Assembly (NCBI GenBank): GCA_018699155.1
Contig: JABIQA010000109.1
Coordinates: 21,361 to 85,360, forward strand
Reading direction: 5' to 3'
Source of the DNA: Chromatiales bacterium
GTDB taxonomy: Bacteria > Pseudomonadota > Gammaproteobacteria > Steroidobacterales > GCA-2729495
DNA length: 64,000 bases
Shown here in pieces: positions 47,512 to 56,799 of this stretch (position 1 is the first letter of the stretch; every line of letters begins with the position of its first letter). The notes under the pieces were generated by a model, which worked only from the letters and a program-made list of their open reading frames with translations, was not told where the DNA came from and did not search any database. The position numbers were made by a program, and so were the translations under genes.

Positions 47512-49412
47512 GCCGTTTTTAATTTTTGCTTCTTCAGGTGAACCAGCAGCATCGAGACAGCGGCAGGCGTCATGCCCGGAATCCGGGAGGCCTGCCCAAT
47601 CGTTTGCGGCCGAACATCAATGAGTTTTTGTCGCACCTCATTCGATAACCCCTGAATCAATGAGTAGTCGATAGCCGCCGGCAATGACATTGCTTCATGT
47701 TTTTTGCTCTTCGTAATCTCGTCTTCCTGGCGCTGAAGATAGCCGTCATAGCGCGCTTGAATATCGACCTGAGATTCAATTTGCTCGGCAAGCTCGTCAG
47801 TTTCGCCTCCGGCCCGCGAACGCAACCCAACGACACTCAATGAAGTAACTTTCTCATACCTAAACTCAGGCCGGCTCAATAATTTAATCGCATGATGCTC
47901 ACGCGACAGTGACGTCTCAAGAATGGCTTTATCATCAGCGGTGAGCTTTTCGGGGTGCACCACAATACGTTTGAGCCGCTCTTGTTCTTTGGCGACCTGC
48001 TCATATTTAAGATCAAATGCCGCCATACGCTGATCCGATACCAGGCCCAACTCACGACCTTTGGGGGTTAAACGCGCATCGGCATTATCTTCCCGCAGCA
48101 GCAATCGATACTCGGCACGACTCGTAAACATCCGGTAAGGCTCAAGCGTGCCGCGGGTCACGAGGTCATCGACAAGCACTCCAATATAGGCCTCGTTGCG
48201 CTGAGGAGACCAGCCATCCTCATTCTTGACGTTTAATGCCGCGTTGATTCCAGCCAGAATGCCTTGGGCGCCCGCTTCTTCATAGCCGGTAGTACCGTTA
48301 ATTTGGCCGGCAAAAAACAAACCGTTTATAGCCTTGGTTTCAAGCGTCGGTTGCAGATCTCGCGGATCAAAGTAGTCGTACTCAATGGCGTACCCGGGGC
48401 GCGTAATACGTGCGTTTTCTAAGCCAGGAATACTTGCAATAAATGCCTTCTGTATATCGAAGGGCAAACTTGTGGAAACACCATTGGGGTAAAGCTCGTT
48501 AGTTGTTAAACCTTCGGGCTCCAAAAAAATCTGATGTGATGTTCGCTCGGCAAAGCGCACGACTTTGTCTTCTATTGAAGGGCAATAGCGCGGGCCTATT
48601 CCGTCAATTGCTCCTGTGTACATTGGCGAGCGATCCAGACCGCTGCGAATAATCTCGTGAGTCTGTTCAGTGGTATTCGTAATAAAACAGGAAACCTGTT
48701 TCGGATGGTCGCTGCGCTTGCCCATGAAAGAGAACACGGGAATAGGCGTGTCGCCGGGCTGTTCCTGCAATACAGAATAGTCAACAGTACGGCCATCAAT
48801 GCGCGGAGGCGTGCCTGTTTTTAACCGGCCAACACGTAAGCCCAGTGCGCGAAGCTTTTCAGCAAGGCCAATGCTGGCGGGGTCTCCAGCACGACCGCCG
48901 CTGGATTGAGCCTGGCCGACGTGAATTCTTCCCGCAAGAAAAGTGCCCACGGTTAGCACCACTGCGGGCGCATTAAATTGCAGCCCCAGCTGTGTGATTA
49001 CGCCGGTAACCCGGGTCCCATCAATGACGAGGTCATCAACGCCTTGCTGAAATACGGTGAGATTATCCTGAGACTCTAGGGTGCTGCGCACTGCCTGGCG
49101 ATACAAGGCACGGTCTGCTTGAGCACGGGTTGCGCGCACGGCCGGCCCCTTACTGGAATTGAGCGTTCTGAAGTGAATGCCGGCACGATCTATCGCCTGG
49201 GCCATCACGCCACCCAGCGCATCTATTTCTTTAGTGAGGTGGCCCTTGCCAATGCCGCCGATCGCTGGGTTGCAGCTCATTTGACCGATAGTCTCGATGT
49301 TCTGAGTTAACAACAAGGTGCGAACACCCATGCGTGCGGCAGCAGCAGCTGCCTCGGTACCGGCATGGCCGCCACCGACCACGATCACATCAAATTGTTC
49401 TGCCACGGTCAT
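47508..49412 (-). CDS. mnmG: tRNA uridine-5-carboxymethylaminomethyl modification enzyme MnmG
   Basis: FAD enzyme that with MnmE makes the cmnm5U34 modification of wobble uridines. N-terminal FAD loop [20 protein letters not shown], then [41 protein letters not shown], and the C-terminal helical MnmE/tRNA-binding domain. Length 634 (E. coli 629). In many relatives it is followed directly by rsmG; here it is followed by oppA. Confidence 0.98.
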   Translation of the reverse strand: MTVAEQFDVIVVGGGHAGTEAAAAAARMGVRTLLLTQNIETIGQMSCNPAIGGIGKGHLTKEIDALGGVMAQAIDRAGIHFRTLNSSKGPAVRATRAQADRALYRQAVRSTLESQDNLTVFQQGVDDLVIDGTRVTGVITQLGLQFNAPAVVLTVGTFLAGRIHVGQAQSSGGRAGDPASIGLAEKLRALGLRVGRLKTGTPPRIDGRTVDYSVLQEQPGDTPIPVFSFMGKRSDHPKQVSCFITNTTEQTHEIIRSGLDRSPMYTGAIDGIGPRYCPSIEDKVVRFAERTSHQIFLEPEGLTTNELYPNGVSTSLPFDIQKAFIASIPGLENARITRPGYAIEYDYFDPRDLQPTLETKAINGLFFAGQINGTTGYEEAGAQGILAGINAALNVKNEDGWSPQRNEAYIGVLVDDLVTRGTLEPYRMFTSRAEYRLLLREDNADARLTPKGRELGLVSDQRMAAFDLKYEQVAKEQERLKRIVVHPEKLTADDKAILETSLSREHHAIKLLSRPEFRYEKVTSLSVVGLRSRAGGETDELAEQIESQVDIQARYDGYLQRQEDEITKSKKHEAMSLPAAIDYSLIQGLSNEVRQKLIDVRPQTIGQASRIPGMTPAAVSMLLVHLKKQKLKTA

Positions 49413-49531
49413 GCCTTAGAAATTCCCGAAGTAATCTGCTCCGTGCAAAGCGAAGAGGTCCAATTAAGAGCCCGGATAGTACCGGGCGGAGCATTCTACC
49501 TAAAAAGCCCTGGAAAGGGCAGAAATGACTG

Positions 49532-50428
49532 CTATTTAGGCTTTATATTCAGTGTGTTAAGCAGCTCAGGTAAGCGAGCCTCCATGAGCAGCTCGCCGGA
49601 CCGAAGGCCTTGTTGAATCCGCTCGGAAGAGTATTCCTCTTCCTTGTAATGGGTCATAAGGTTGCCCTGCTTGTATTCCTCATACAGGCGTTTCCACGTG
49701 GAGCCTGCTGTGTCACCCATGGTTTTATTGCGCTCATAGGCCTGACCGCCCTTAATGATTTTGTTCTCAAATTGGGCATAGCTGCGCAGCGGAAAATGCT
49801 GAATCTCTATTTTCCCGGCCACCTTAGTTGCGGGGTTAAAGCCCCAGACACCGTGATTACCTTGCGCCACTTTCACACCAGGGTTGGCGCGATGCGCTAC
49901 TTTTGGCGGCAGCGGTTTACCTACTGCGTTCAGCGACACCTTTTCGCGATAGATCATTGCGGTAGAAAATGACTCCGCGGAGCCATCAACCGGCACAAAG
50001 TTGTAACGGCCGGCTTCAACGATGACGACCTCCTGCGGCAGCGCGGCAAGCTCTGCCCGTAAATTTGGATGATTCACCGGCCACCAAAACTCATCGGCAT
50101 CGTTGTTAATGACCCAGGTCGCGTCAAACGTCGTCGCCGCCATCCGCGCCATCCGGGTAACCCATTCCGTCTGATTGTAGTCGTCCGTGCCTTCGTAGAT
50201 GTAATGCAGCAGTCCGGCACGCTCATACTCTTTAAGTATCTCAGGGGTTGCGTCAACCGACTTGTTGTCCGTCGCAATAAAGAAGTCGACGCCCATCGCA
50301 CGATGAAACTCGATGTTTGCCCGCAAAATATCCTGCTCATCACGCACTAGCAGCGTCATGACAATTTTCATCGGTTTGGGCTTGCGCGGCAGACGCCGGC
50401 GAAGGGCGCGTTTTAGTCGACTCAACAT
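49532..50428 (-). CDS. Glycosyltransferase family 2-like protein (Glyco_tranf_2_4 type)
   Basis: 298 residues. After a basic N-terminus it has KIVMTLLVRDEQDILRANIEF, MGVDFFIATDNKSVDATPEIL and the DxD-type motif VINNDADEFWWP, a pattern seen in the PF13704-type transferases often found in polysaccharide loci. The C-terminal part has QHFPLRSYAQFENKII. Donor and acceptor are unknown. It is cytoplasmic. It lies between mnmG and the unknown lipoprotein, interrupting the usual mnmE-mnmG pairing. Confidence 0.75.
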   Translation of the reverse strand: MLSRLKRALRRRLPRKPKPMKIVMTLLVRDEQDILRANIEFHRAMGVDFFIATDNKSVDATPEILKEYERAGLLHYIYEGTDDYNQTEWVTRMARMAATTFDATWVINNDADEFWWPVNHPNLRAELAALPQEVVIVEAGRYNFVPVDGSAESFSTAMIYREKVSLNAVGKPLPPKVAHRANPGVKVAQGNHGVWGFNPATKVAGKIEIQHFPLRSYAQFENKIIKGGQAYERNKTMGDTAGSTWKRLYEEYKQGNLMTHYKEEEYSSERIQQGLRSGELLMEARLPELLNTLNIKPK

Positions 50429-50718
50429 CTGAAACAGGTCTCCGGAAGACAGAGACCGAAGGATAGCCTTTATTTCATTCGCTTCGCACGGCTATTTGAC
50501 TAAATGCGCAGGCTGATAAAAAGGACCAGCCGATAATTCCCACAAAAAATAAGCCTGGCTAACAATTGGGTGCGTCATACTGCACCAGCGTGGCCACGAG
50601 GCTCGGGTCGTTTGAATGCGGCAACCAAGACGCCGTGAAGACATTCAATAAATAGAGCCCGCCGAAGAAATCGGCAAGAAACGCCAATATCCACCACAGA
50701 GGCCATCATGCGACGTCG
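50429..50718. other. 290-bp gap with only a short hydrophobic frame
   Basis: No clear gene. On the minus strand a 42-codon TTG frame (50559-50687) encodes a hydrophobic peptide (LADFFGGLYLLNVFTASWLP) right after the lipoprotein stop; it may be chance or a remnant. No terminator is obvious. Confidence 0.4.
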
Positions 50719-52905
50719 CTAAGGGAGCCTCAGAGCTTGGATGTCTTCGGCCTCCTGCTTGGTCTGGTTCAGCGGGAGCTCCGCCAGGTTATAGACCATA
50801 ACCCGCACGCCATGCTTCGTATGGATAGCCGTTGCCGCTTGCTGAACGTCACTCCATGCAAAGCCCTCACCGAAAAATTTAGCCGGGGTGGTCTTCACCT
50901 CGATGGTCGCTGGGGTTCCGGTAGAACCGGGGATGTATTTGCGCAACCAGCCATTCTCCGCACTGATCATCGCCGTATACAACGACTTGTCGGCGGCGAC
51001 ACGTGCTGAGAAGTTCGGTTTGTAGGTGTCTAGCCTGTTGACCACATCGCTAATAGATCCCGACGCATAGGCGTTAAGGTCGGCAGGATCGGAGGCGTCG
51101 TACCACTGTGGAAACCAGTGGCCGATAACCGGATTACCGCTAAGCGTAAAGTCATTGAGCGGGTTTGCCTGAGTGTAAGAGCCTGTAGCAGCCCATTGAC
51201 CCGAGGCGGGGACGGCCGGGATCGCCTGAATGGGATTCGTCGTTGAGGTCGTGAAGACCGAGTAGAGCTGTTTCGCGACGGTGTTTGACAGCGGATCTAG
51301 CCCCGGTCCCGCCGCCGTCTTGCTGAGGCCCGAATCTTCCGCTTCGAAGACCACTCCGGCAAACGAAAAGCCGGGCGTGCTCTGCTGAAGGAGAGACTCG
51401 TAGTGGGACACAACCGCAAGGTTCAAGGCGAAGCCATCGACCGCATGCTGGTTCGCCGACAGCGCTTGGTAGCTGGGCGTGTTGATGTCCGCCCCTTGCC
51501 AAGATGCGGCGTCATTGGATGACAGGAGAATCCACCAGTTCACATTCGGAGCCGCGGCAATAGCGGATGCGAGGGTGTGCGCCTTGGGCGGGTTCTCAAC
51601 CTCGTAAAAAGGGTAGGTGTTAATCAGGGCCTGGAACATCTGACCGGCATCCACACCGGTGCCGGCACTGTCGAGGCTGTTCCACGCCCCGGGTCTGGGA
51701 TAATTCATGCGCACAACCACGTCCTGAGTTGCGGCCCCACCAATAAAGGTTGAGATGTTGGTGACAAACTGCTCAAGCGCCGTATTTGATACAACGGTCC
51801 GCGAGGTTTGGGGATCGATTTCGGTGGCTGGCGGATATTCGACCCAGAGGTCCAAAGGACCGATCGGTTGAGCTTGGGTGTTTTGGAAAAGCAGCCGCCA
51901 ATCGGTAGCAAAACGTTCCGAGCCCTGCGGCGTTACCATTGTATATACGGCGCTTAAGTTCAACTGATCCATTGAGCCCAGAGCCAATGGGTCATTAGCG
52001 CCCGAAAGCCAGCCTAGCGTCTCAAAGGACAGGGTCACATCGGTGTTGGTGGGGCATTCCCCATCGCCTTGCAAATAGTACGCGTTCTGCGTTGGGGCAA
52101 CACCAACCACCAAATCGACAAAATAGACCTCTCCGCTAACAATAAACGGTTCAGGTGTTGGCTGACCCGGCCGTTGACCGGGTATTGCTGGTTCGTTATA
52201 ACAATAGTCTTGCACTGGGCCTTCTAGCTTCGCCGTAAAAGCGCCACTTGCATCGATCAGCAGCTCGGTGAGCTCAACGTCTGTAACGGCGTTGCCCTGA
52301 GCACCCCAGCCCCCAATGACAAACTCCGGCTCGGGCGATACGGCGTAAAGGTCAATTTGGGCAAGATCTGTTCGCAGGCCATAAGCGCCATCAAACTCAT
52401 CAAAGAACGCGGTCCGTCGGCCGCTTATGGCTTCGAAGTCGAGCTCAACAGTCAATACTTTGCTCTCGAGCCGCTCAGGGTCACTTAAGCTGTAGATCAG
52501 CTGCAATTCTCCGCCGGTCACCGTTGCTGTGGCATGGGGACCTGCTGCCAGTGGCTCACCGTTCTCGGCCTCCGAAAGATAAACATCAAAGCTGCCGGAC
52601 ACTTCGCTGTTGCTGGCTGTTGCGGCCGCCTTCGCGAACACCCGACCAAACAGTCGAAGGTCTGGGGAGCCCAAGTCAATCGTGACAACGCTGCCGCCAT
52701 CGGAGGCAATTAGCGTGTTGCCAAGAGGCACGTTGCGAATTGATGGGGCGTAGCCGGGCAACAGCTGGCCTGGTTGATAGATCCCTTGCGCTGAATTTAC
52801 CGGTTGCTGCACATAGGTCGCACTGACGCCCTCCGAGCTGCTGTTGCAGCCAAGTAACGTCAATGTGCATGCGGCAATCAATACAAAGGCAGCGCTATTG
52901 CGCAA
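50719..52905 (-). CDS. Large lipoprotein of unknown function
   Basis: 728 residues. Signal peptide with lipobox LTLLGC (Cys near residue 20) followed by a Ser-rich linker. The first ~370 residues look like a beta-rich adhesive or carbohydrate-binding-type region; the last ~330 contain segments such as VVVRMNYPRPGAWNSL, HAVDGFALNLAVVSHYE, FAGVVFEAEDSG and HGVRVMVYNLAELP that are reminiscent of a TIM-barrel with acidic residues at strand ends. This fold guess is inference. No close family recognised. Outer-membrane or periplasmic location follows from the lipobox. It sits between mnmE and the glycosyltransferase, about 50 bp after mnmE, in the same direction. Confidence 0.7.
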   Translation of the reverse strand: MRNSAAFVLIAACTLTLLGCNSSSEGVSATYVQQPVNSAQGIYQPGQLLPGYAPSIRNVPLGNTLIASDGGSVVTIDLGSPDLRLFGRVFAKAAATASNSEVSGSFDVYLSEAENGEPLAAGPHATATVTGGELQLIYSLSDPERLESKVLTVELDFEAISGRRTAFFDEFDGAYGLRTDLAQIDLYAVSPEPEFVIGGWGAQGNAVTDVELTELLIDASGAFTAKLEGPVQDYCYNEPAIPGQRPGQPTPEPFIVSGEVYFVDLVVGVAPTQNAYYLQGDGECPTNTDVTLSFETLGWLSGANDPLALGSMDQLNLSAVYTMVTPQGSERFATDWRLLFQNTQAQPIGPLDLWVEYPPATEIDPQTSRTVVSNTALEQFVTNISTFIGGAATQDVVVRMNYPRPGAWNSLDSAGTGVDAGQMFQALINTYPFYEVENPPKAHTLASAIAAAPNVNWWILLSSNDAASWQGADINTPSYQALSANQHAVDGFALNLAVVSHYESLLQQSTPGFSFAGVVFEAEDSGLSKTAAGPGLDPLSNTVAKQLYSVFTTSTTNPIQAIPAVPASGQWAATGSYTQANPLNDFTLSGNPVIGHWFPQWYDASDPADLNAYASGSISDVVNRLDTYKPNFSARVAADKSLYTAMISAENGWLRKYIPGSTGTPATIEVKTTPAKFFGEGFAWSDVQQAATAIHTKHGVRVMVYNLAELPLNQTKQEAEDIQALRLP

Positions 52906-52953
52906 GAAACGTCTCCCGGTCAGAGGACCAATAGCCCAGGCTTTGCTGCTGGG

Positions 52954-54297
52954 CTACTTACCAATACAAAAATTCGAAAATATTTCACCAAGAAGATCAT
53001 CGCTGCTGAACTCCCCGGTTATCTCAGCCAGTGCATTTTGACTGCGCAACAAGTCATCGGCCATGAGTTCGCCAGACCCCTCGGCCAAACGCGCACGCCC
53101 ATCCTGAAACGCAGAAAGTGCCGCGGCCAGTATAACAAGATGCCGGCGACGAGCCGTAATGCTGCCGCTTTCGGAGGGCAAATAGCCCAATCGCTGCTTC
53201 AATAATGATCGCAAATCGCCTAAGCCTGCACCGGTGAGTGCCGAGACATAAATTGCAGAACCGTCTTCGGATAATCCCGGCTGCCTGTTAATCAAGTCGC
53301 ACTTATTTAACACTTTTATTATTTGCAGGTCTGCGGGCATATCAGCTATCAATTCCACCGCTTCTTCAGGGTTATTTACATCAATAACCAATATTGCTAA
53401 GTCGGCCTGACGCAGCTGCTCGTGCGTCCGCCGTACCCCTTCCTGCTCGACAACATCTGCACTGGTCCGCAAACCAGCGGTGTCGATAATCGACAGTGGC
53501 AACCCATCAATATCGATATGCTCCTTGATGACGTCACGGGTAGTGCCGGGAACATCGGTCACTATTGCGGCCGAATAGCCGGACAGCGCATTTAATAAAC
53601 TTGATTTGCCGGCATTCGGCTTGCCGGCAAGAACAAGCGTTGCGCCTTCGCGCAGCAAACAGCCCTCGCGGGCGGAGCGGGTCAGCTCCGAAAAGGCCTT
53701 TTCAACCACGGACACCCTTTCGAGAAGCCCCGAATCACTCAGAAAATCGATGTCCTCATCAGGAAAATCGATAGCCGCCTCGACATGCACCCTAAGCTCG
53801 GTAATCCGGTCATTAAGCTGCATTACAGCATGAGAAAACTCGCCTTGCAGCGAACGCTGCGCGGCTCGTGCGGCAACGCGTGAACCACTATCGATCAAAT
53901 CAACAATCGCCTCGGCCTGGGTCAGATCAAGTTTGTCGTTGAGAAATGCACGCTTAGAAAACTCTCCCGGCTCGGCCAGACGGGCGCCCAAAGCGGTAAT
54001 GCGCTCTAGCAGCAGGTCAATGACCACAGCACCGCCGTGGCCCTGAATTTCAAGGACATCCTCGCCGGTAAACGAATGCGGCCCCGGAAACCACAGGGCA
54101 ATGCCGCTATCCAGCGATGTTCCGTCGGCGTCACGGAAGCGGGAATAAGTCGCGTATCGGGGTTTGGGTAAACGGCCCAGCAATGCTGCGGCGATATCGC
54201 CGGCGGCAGTACCCGAAATTCGAATAATACCGACACCACCCCGCCCCGCAGGCGTAGCCCGCGCAACGATTGTGTCTTGCTGAAGATTTACCGCCAT
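52954..54297 (-). CDS. mnmE: tRNA modification GTPase MnmE
   Basis: Partner of MnmG in wobble-uridine modification. N-terminal formyl-THF-binding domain ([20 protein letters not shown]), central helical domain, G domain with [16 protein letters not shown], the K-loop region [16 protein letters not shown] and LNKCDL, and the C-terminal CIGK motif with its catalytic cysteine. Length 447 versus 454 in E. coli. yidC lies 20 bp upstream. Confidence 0.98.
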   Translation of the reverse strand: MAVNLQQDTIVARATPAGRGGVGIIRISGTAAGDIAAALLGRLPKPRYATYSRFRDADGTSLDSGIALWFPGPHSFTGEDVLEIQGHGGAVVIDLLLERITALGARLAEPGEFSKRAFLNDKLDLTQAEAIVDLIDSGSRVAARAAQRSLQGEFSHAVMQLNDRITELRVHVEAAIDFPDEDIDFLSDSGLLERVSVVEKAFSELTRSAREGCLLREGATLVLAGKPNAGKSSLLNALSGYSAAIVTDVPGTTRDVIKEHIDIDGLPLSIIDTAGLRTSADVVEQEGVRRTHEQLRQADLAILVIDVNNPEEAVELIADMPADLQIIKVLNKCDLINRQPGLSEDGSAIYVSALTGAGLGDLRSLLKQRLGYLPSESGSITARRRHLVILAAALSAFQDGRARLAEGSGELMADDLLRSQNALAEITGEFSSDDLLGEIFSNFCIGK

Positions 54298-54317
54298 GCC
54301 AATACAGGCGGCAACAC

Positions 54318-55973
54318 TTAGGTAGACTCCGCAGCAACCACTCGGTTAATTTGCCACTGCTGGAGAATCGATAAAACAGAGTTTGTCAGCCAGTAAAGCA
54401 CCAGCCCGGCCGGGAAGAACGCAAAAAATGCGGTAAAAACGATAGGCAGAATACTCATCACCTTCGCTTGAATCGGATCCGGTGGTGCCGGGTTCAGCTT
54501 CTGCTGAATAAACATCGCCCCGCCCATAAGCAGCGGTAAAATAAAGTATGGGTCGCGCACAGAAAGGTCAGTAATCCAAAGAATAAAAGGGGCCTGACGC
54601 ATTTCAACGCTTTCCAGCAGCACCCAATAAAACGCGATAAAGAACGGAATCTGTACCAGCATAGGCAGGCAACCGGCGGCAGGATTCACTTTTTCGCGCT
54701 TGTATAAGTCCATCAATGCCGCACTCATTGCCTGACGGTCATCTTTGTAGCGCTCTTGCAGCTTCTTCAAACGCGGCTGCAATTTACGCATTTTCGCCAT
54801 CGAACGACCGCTGGTCTGAGTCAGCTTATAGAACACCAGCTTAATGAGGAACGTAACGATAATAATCGTCCAGCCCCAGTTCCCCACAAAGCTATGGACC
54901 TTGCCAAGAAGCCAGAATAGCGGCTGAGATAATACAGCGAGAATGCCGTAATCAACCGTTAACGGCAGGCCTTCTGCGGTCTCCGCCAACTGCTTCTGCA
55001 GTTTCGGGCCAACAAAAAACTGGCCGGAAAAACCCTCTGTTGTGCCAGGCTTAATAATCTTTACAGGGCCCGATGCTGTCAATGTGTAGTTACGCCCATC
55101 GAAGCCAGCAACATATTTCTCAGCAGTGCCTTTTTCAGGAACCGCTGCGGTCAAAAAGTGATGCTCAATAGCGGCCACCCAGCCGTTTGTATAGACCGCA
55201 TCTAAGGGTTCTTCACGAAGGTCATCAACATCGAGTTTTTCGTAGCTGTCGCCATCGTAAATAACCGGGCCATCGTAAGAGTAGGAGTCGACATTAAACA
55301 TCGATCGCTCCATCGGCGCGTAAACATGATGCAACTGCTGATAGCTGAATGCCGAATAGGGCTCGTCGGTCGAGTTAACCACCATATAGTCTAGACCAAT
55401 AGCATAATTACCACGACGGAAGGTGTAGGTCTTAATAACCTTGACGCCTTCCTCCTCCCAGACCAAAGGCACTTGAAGCTCATCGGTTCCAGACCCTAGT
55501 TCATACTCATCTTGGGCGGCGGTATAAACAGCATGATGCGTCGCTTCAGCTTTTCCTTCGGTGGAGCGTAGGCCAGAACGTAAGACATATATGGCCTCCG
55601 GGTCATCGTTGAGCAATTGAACGAGCTTATCCGGCTCATCTTTGCTCAACGGGTAACGGGGCAGATAAGCCTGCACCAGGTTGCCGCCGCTCATGCTGAT
55701 AGAAATATCAAGAACGTCGGTTTTAACTGTAATGAGAGCTGTCTGCTCAACAGTCTTGGTCGCATCAACGGCGGCGGGGCTGCCTCCCTGCGGAATGCCT
55801 GTAACACCATTATCATTGCTAGGAACTGCAGGCAGGATGCTTTGAGCGGCTTTTTGGATTGAAGTCTCAGTGATAACTTCAGGTACGGGCGTGTACGTTT
55901 TTTGCCATTGCGTAGCGGCAAGCCACAGCAAACTGGCAAGCACTGCCCATAGAATTACACGCACGTTGTCCAT
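54318..55973 (-). CDS. yidC: Membrane protein insertase YidC
   Basis: Inserts and folds inner-membrane proteins, with or without Sec. N-terminal helix (VILWAVLASLLWLAATQW), the large periplasmic beta-supersandwich domain to about residue 340, then the conserved five-helix core with GRSMAKMRKLQPRLKKLQERYKDD, VNPAAGCLPMLVQIPFFIAFYWVLLE and FPAGLVLYWLTNSVLSILQQW. Length 551 versus 548 in E. coli. It lies 28 bp after the rnpA stop; yidD, often found between them, is missing here. Confidence 0.98.
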   Translation of the reverse strand: MDNVRVILWAVLASLLWLAATQWQKTYTPVPEVITETSIQKAAQSILPAVPSNDNGVTGIPQGGSPAAVDATKTVEQTALITVKTDVLDISISMSGGNLVQAYLPRYPLSKDEPDKLVQLLNDDPEAIYVLRSGLRSTEGKAEATHHAVYTAAQDEYELGSGTDELQVPLVWEEEGVKVIKTYTFRRGNYAIGLDYMVVNSTDEPYSAFSYQQLHHVYAPMERSMFNVDSYSYDGPVIYDGDSYEKLDVDDLREEPLDAVYTNGWVAAIEHHFLTAAVPEKGTAEKYVAGFDGRNYTLTASGPVKIIKPGTTEGFSGQFFVGPKLQKQLAETAEGLPLTVDYGILAVLSQPLFWLLGKVHSFVGNWGWTIIIVTFLIKLVFYKLTQTSGRSMAKMRKLQPRLKKLQERYKDDRQAMSAALMDLYKREKVNPAAGCLPMLVQIPFFIAFYWVLLESVEMRQAPFILWITDLSVRDPYFILPLLMGGAMFIQQKLNPAPPDPIQAKVMSILPIVFTAFFAFFPAGLVLYWLTNSVLSILQQWQINRVVAAEST

Positions 55974-56001
55974 CTAAAGATCCCTGTTTACTCTAGCCAT
56001 T

Positions 56002-56403
56002 TTACTGGTGGTGTTCGCGGACTGGATCAGCAGTACCGCGTATTCGTTGCCAGTGCGTATCCAGACTAGCGAATAGTTGTTCATTACTGGCCGTTGCGGC
56101 AGCGCTATTCGCTAACACGACAATGTCGTATGCGTTCTGCTCGCTCGCAAGCGAGTGGCGATTATGCCGGAAACTTTCGCGCGCGATACGTTTTAATCTA
56201 TTTCTGCCTGGAGCACGGGAAACGCGCTTTTTGGCGATAGCAAAGCCTATCCGCGACGACTGGGCGAAGGTACCAACGTAAAGAACTGTATAGAACTTAT
56301 CAGACGTGCGTTTTGCCTGCGCAAATACGCCGTCATAGTCAGCAGCCGTTAATAGGCGATGACATTGGCGAAACCTAAGGTTTGAAGTTGCCGTCGGTCC
56401 GAT
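56002..56403 (-). CDS. rnpA: Ribonuclease P protein component
   Basis: Protein subunit of RNase P, which trims tRNA 5' ends. The minus-strand frame reads ...FRQCHRLLTAADYDGVFAQA, IGFAIAKKRVSRAPGRNRLKR with the RNR motif and IARESFRHN, and NAYDIVVLANSAAA, ending TAA at 56002. The frame is open to a TGA at 56428-56430 but has no ATG, GTG or TTG before the conserved region. I give the ATC at 56401-56403 as a provisional limit; ACG (56392-56394) and ATA (56419-56421) are alternatives. It lies just after rpmH, the standard order. Confidence 0.85.
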   Translation of the reverse strand: MGPTATSNLRFRQCHRLLTAADYDGVFAQAKRTSDKFYTVLYVGTFAQSSRIGFAIAKKRVSRAPGRNRLKRIARESFRHNRHSLASEQNAYDIVVLANSAAATASNEQLFASLDTHWQRIRGTADPVREHHQ

Positions 56404-56453
56404 TCCGTTTACAAATCCTATGATGTCTCAGCCAGAACGACGAGACAGGAATG

Positions 56454-56588
56454 TTAATGAGAGAGGCGAGTGCGCTGCTTAGCGCGGCGACGTTTAATAA
56501 CCAAACGACCGCCTTTGGTGGCCATGCGTGCACGGAAACCGTGGGTACGCTTCTGCTTTAAAACACTGGGTTGATATGTACGTTTCAT
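56454..56588 (-). CDS. rpmH: 50S ribosomal protein L34
   Basis: A complete 44-residue L34: [20 protein letters not shown], then a middle MATKGGR and [11 protein letters not shown] at the end. It is very basic as usual. It is the first gene of rpmH-rnpA-yidC-mnmE and is divergent from dnaA. A ribosome-binding GAGG lies 7-8 nt upstream. Confidence 0.97.
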   Translation of the reverse strand: MKRTYQPSVLKQKRTHGFRARMATKGGRLVIKRRRAKQRTRLSH

Positions 56589-56643
56589 GTCGCTTCAAAA
56601 CCTCGCGGAAAACAATAGGATACGTCCGCAAAAAAGAGACGGG

Positions 56644-56672
56644 AGAGTAAGCAGGGAGGTTCAAATTGTCAA
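56644..56672 (-). promoter_or_regulatory. Putative sigma-70 promoter of rpmH
   Basis: Minus-strand TTGACA (56672-56667) with TACTCT 17 bp downstream (56649-56644). It lies about 55 bp ahead of the rpmH start. The -35 is perfect, the -10 only partial. Confidence 0.45.
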
Positions 56673-56705
56673 CTCCTATTTACGCCTTATAAACAAAAAC
56701 AAAGC

Positions 56706-56714
56706 TGTGGATAA
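56706..56714 (-). promoter_or_regulatory. DnaA box upstream of dnaA
   Basis: TGTGGATAA, the complement of consensus TTATCCACA, 86 bp before the dnaA start. A single perfect box here suits autoregulation of dnaA. Confidence 0.75.
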
Positions 56715-56799
56715 CTTTTAGGAAGGGGTATAGACTCGCTTGTCTGCACCCACCTGCAGAATCTAATAAAAAATACTACCGCATTTACAGGGGTCGTGC

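Noticed and set aside
49690..49705. GTTTCCACGTGGAGCC resembles parS
   Set aside because: Only the central TTCCACGTGGA fits; both outer ends mismatch, so it is weaker than the recF sites and may be chance within the glycosyltransferase gene.
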